A stretch of 6,289 nucleotides of DNA from Flavobacteriales bacterium (GTDB lineage: Bacteria > Bacteroidota > Bacteroidia > NS11-12g > UBA955), in the NCBI GenBank assembly GCA_947472115.1, contig CANIZU010000114.1, positions 1-6,289 on the forward strand. The letters are read 5' to 3'. Under the pieces are notes generated by a model. The model was given only the letters and a program-made list of their open reading frames with translations. It was not told the origin of the DNA and did not search any database. Both the position numbers and the translations under genes were made by a program. Shown one piece after another: positions 5,613 to 6,289 of this stretch (its first letter is position 1; each line of letters starts with the position of its first letter).

Positions 5613-5729
5613 TATTTTAATGACCGCCTATTGATGTCAACGACCAACCGTTATACATTACCACTTTCGCCGCAATATTTACCCCATTCTATTTGCAGTT
5701 GCGGACATCCACAACTAAATTGCAAGGCC

Positions 5730-6289
5730 ATGAACAACGTTGAAAATCGATTCATCACCTTGGTTGCCATCATCTATTTTGTTGGGATTTTGGGCTTCAT
5801 GATTCCCTCGCTTACACCTACTTTTATTTGGCTTACCCCTTACAATCTCATTGCAGCATTTGTATTCTCTTGGATTTTTCACAAAAAATGGGAAGCCAAA
5901 CACGTAGCCATCATCATCACCGTTGGCATCTTGGGATTCCTCCTAGAATACGCGGGCGTAAAAACAGGAAGTATTTTCGGTAGCTACCATTACGGACATA
6001 CACTAGGCAGAGGCTGGCAAGGTGTCCCCTACCTAATCGGCCTCAATTGGGCAGCGCTCATATTCTTCACATCCAGTCTTCTAGCCGGGCGCGTCAACAA
6101 CCCCTATGCGGCATCATTGCTTGGCGCAGCGATGATGACACTGTACGACTTCTTTTTGGAGCCTGTGGCCATGCGATACGATTTCTGGCATTGGGACCAT
6201 AACAAAATACCAACACAAAACTATATCGCTTGGTTTATAGCATCTCTTCTAATGCATCTGTTGTTGCACCTCAGCACAAAGCCACAACG
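5730..6289 (+). CDS. Carotenoid biosynthesis membrane protein, CruF/DUF422 family (3'-partial)
   Basis: The frame starts at ATG 5730 and stays open for 186 codons to the window edge, so the C-terminus is missing. The protein is an integral membrane protein with hydrophobic segments at about 9-26, 36-50, 58-73, 100-119, 127-143 and 166-181. Family signatures are visible: E73-x-x-G76-x-x-x-G80, then FGSYHYG (83-89), GVP (98-100), IGLNW (103-107), YDFFLEP (139-145) and FWHW with PTQNYIAWF (161-169). This pattern is that of the CruF-type family, whose characterised members hydrate the terminal double bond of acyclic carotenoid ends. In Bacteroidota these proteins act in making hydroxylated carotenoids; the precise reaction here is inferred. 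The start is preceded by GCAAGGCC, a weak ribosome site at best. It has no carotenoid neighbour in the window, but others may follow to the right. Confidence 0.85.
   Translation, partial: MNNVENRFITLVAIIYFVGILGFMIPSLTPTFIWLTPYNLIAAFVFSWIFHKKWEAKHVAIIITVGILGFLLEYAGVKTGSIFGSYHYGHTLGRGWQGVPYLIGLNWAALIFFTSSLLAGRVNNPYAASLLGAAMMTLYDFFLEPVAMRYDFWHWDHNKIPTQNYIAWFIASLLMHLLLHLSTKPQ

Larger units (their letters stand above)
5205..5729. other. AT-rich divergent intergenic region between the lipoprotein and carotenoid genes
   Basis: No convincing coding sequence is seen in these 525 bases; only peptides of 13-20 codons can be read (for example minus strand from 5396). The stretch 5205-5500 is strongly A/T-rich compared with the genes. 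It contains the lipoprotein promoter, an 18-bp-stem hairpin, an 18-bp perfect palindrome, two stem-loops with T-runs, and two inverted copies of an 11-bp tandem repeat. From 5620 to 5729 the base composition returns to that of the genes. The best plus-strand promoter candidates for the carotenoid gene are weak: TTTG (5584-5587) then 20 bases then TAGGTTAT (5608-5615), or a -7-like TCTATTTG (5688-5695). Confidence 0.6.

Noticed and set aside
5715..5903. A 62-codon minus-strand reading frame near the right end
   Set aside because: It is antisense to the carotenoid gene, whose family motifs are clear on the plus strand.

Overview
The window looks like the chromosome of a member of the Bacteroidota. 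The evidence is a type IX secretion (T9SS) C-terminal sorting domain, promoters of the Bacteroidota form (TTTG, about 20 bases, TAnnTTTG), A-rich leaders without clear Shine-Dalgarno sites, and protein families usual for that phylum. No mobile element, CRISPR array, tRNA or rRNA was seen.

Layout. (1) Bases 1-3296, plus strand: a tight three-gene run made of the C-terminal part of a DsbD-type thiol:disulfide interchange protein (left end at the window edge), the sedoheptulose-7-phosphate isomerase GmhA, and a NupC-type concentrative nucleoside transporter. Gaps are 10 and 16 bases, so they are probably co-transcribed. (2) Bases 3297-3440: a short convergent intergenic stretch. (3) Bases 4935-3441, minus strand: a second compact operon. 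It encodes a secreted mini-protein that is almost only a T9SS sorting domain, a GNAT acetyltransferase of the diamine/thialysine (SSAT) type, and a rhomboid protease, with gaps of 3 and 1 bases. Its promoter appears to be embedded in the intrinsic terminator of the gene upstream. (4) Bases 5204-5004, minus strand: a small repeat-bearing lipoprotein gene with a strong consensus promoter and a perfect 12-bp-stem terminator. (5) Bases 5205-5729: a 525-base AT-rich divergent intergenic region packed with palindromes. It includes two copies, in opposite orientation, of a tandem 11-bp repeat (ACCTAAnATTC-like). (6) Bases 5730-6289, plus strand: a CruF/DUF422-type carotenoid biosynthesis membrane protein, cut by the right edge.

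The most interesting elements are the paired 11-bp-periodic sites before the carotenoid gene, which resemble operators of a CarH/LitR-type light regulator or an OmpR-type response regulator; the T9SS domain with almost no cargo in an operon with a rhomboid protease that has an altered active-site motif (GASL instead of GASG); and the terminator/promoter overlap that may give a nearly leaderless GTG-initiated message. Everything was read by eye; family assignments come from motif recognition, not from searches.
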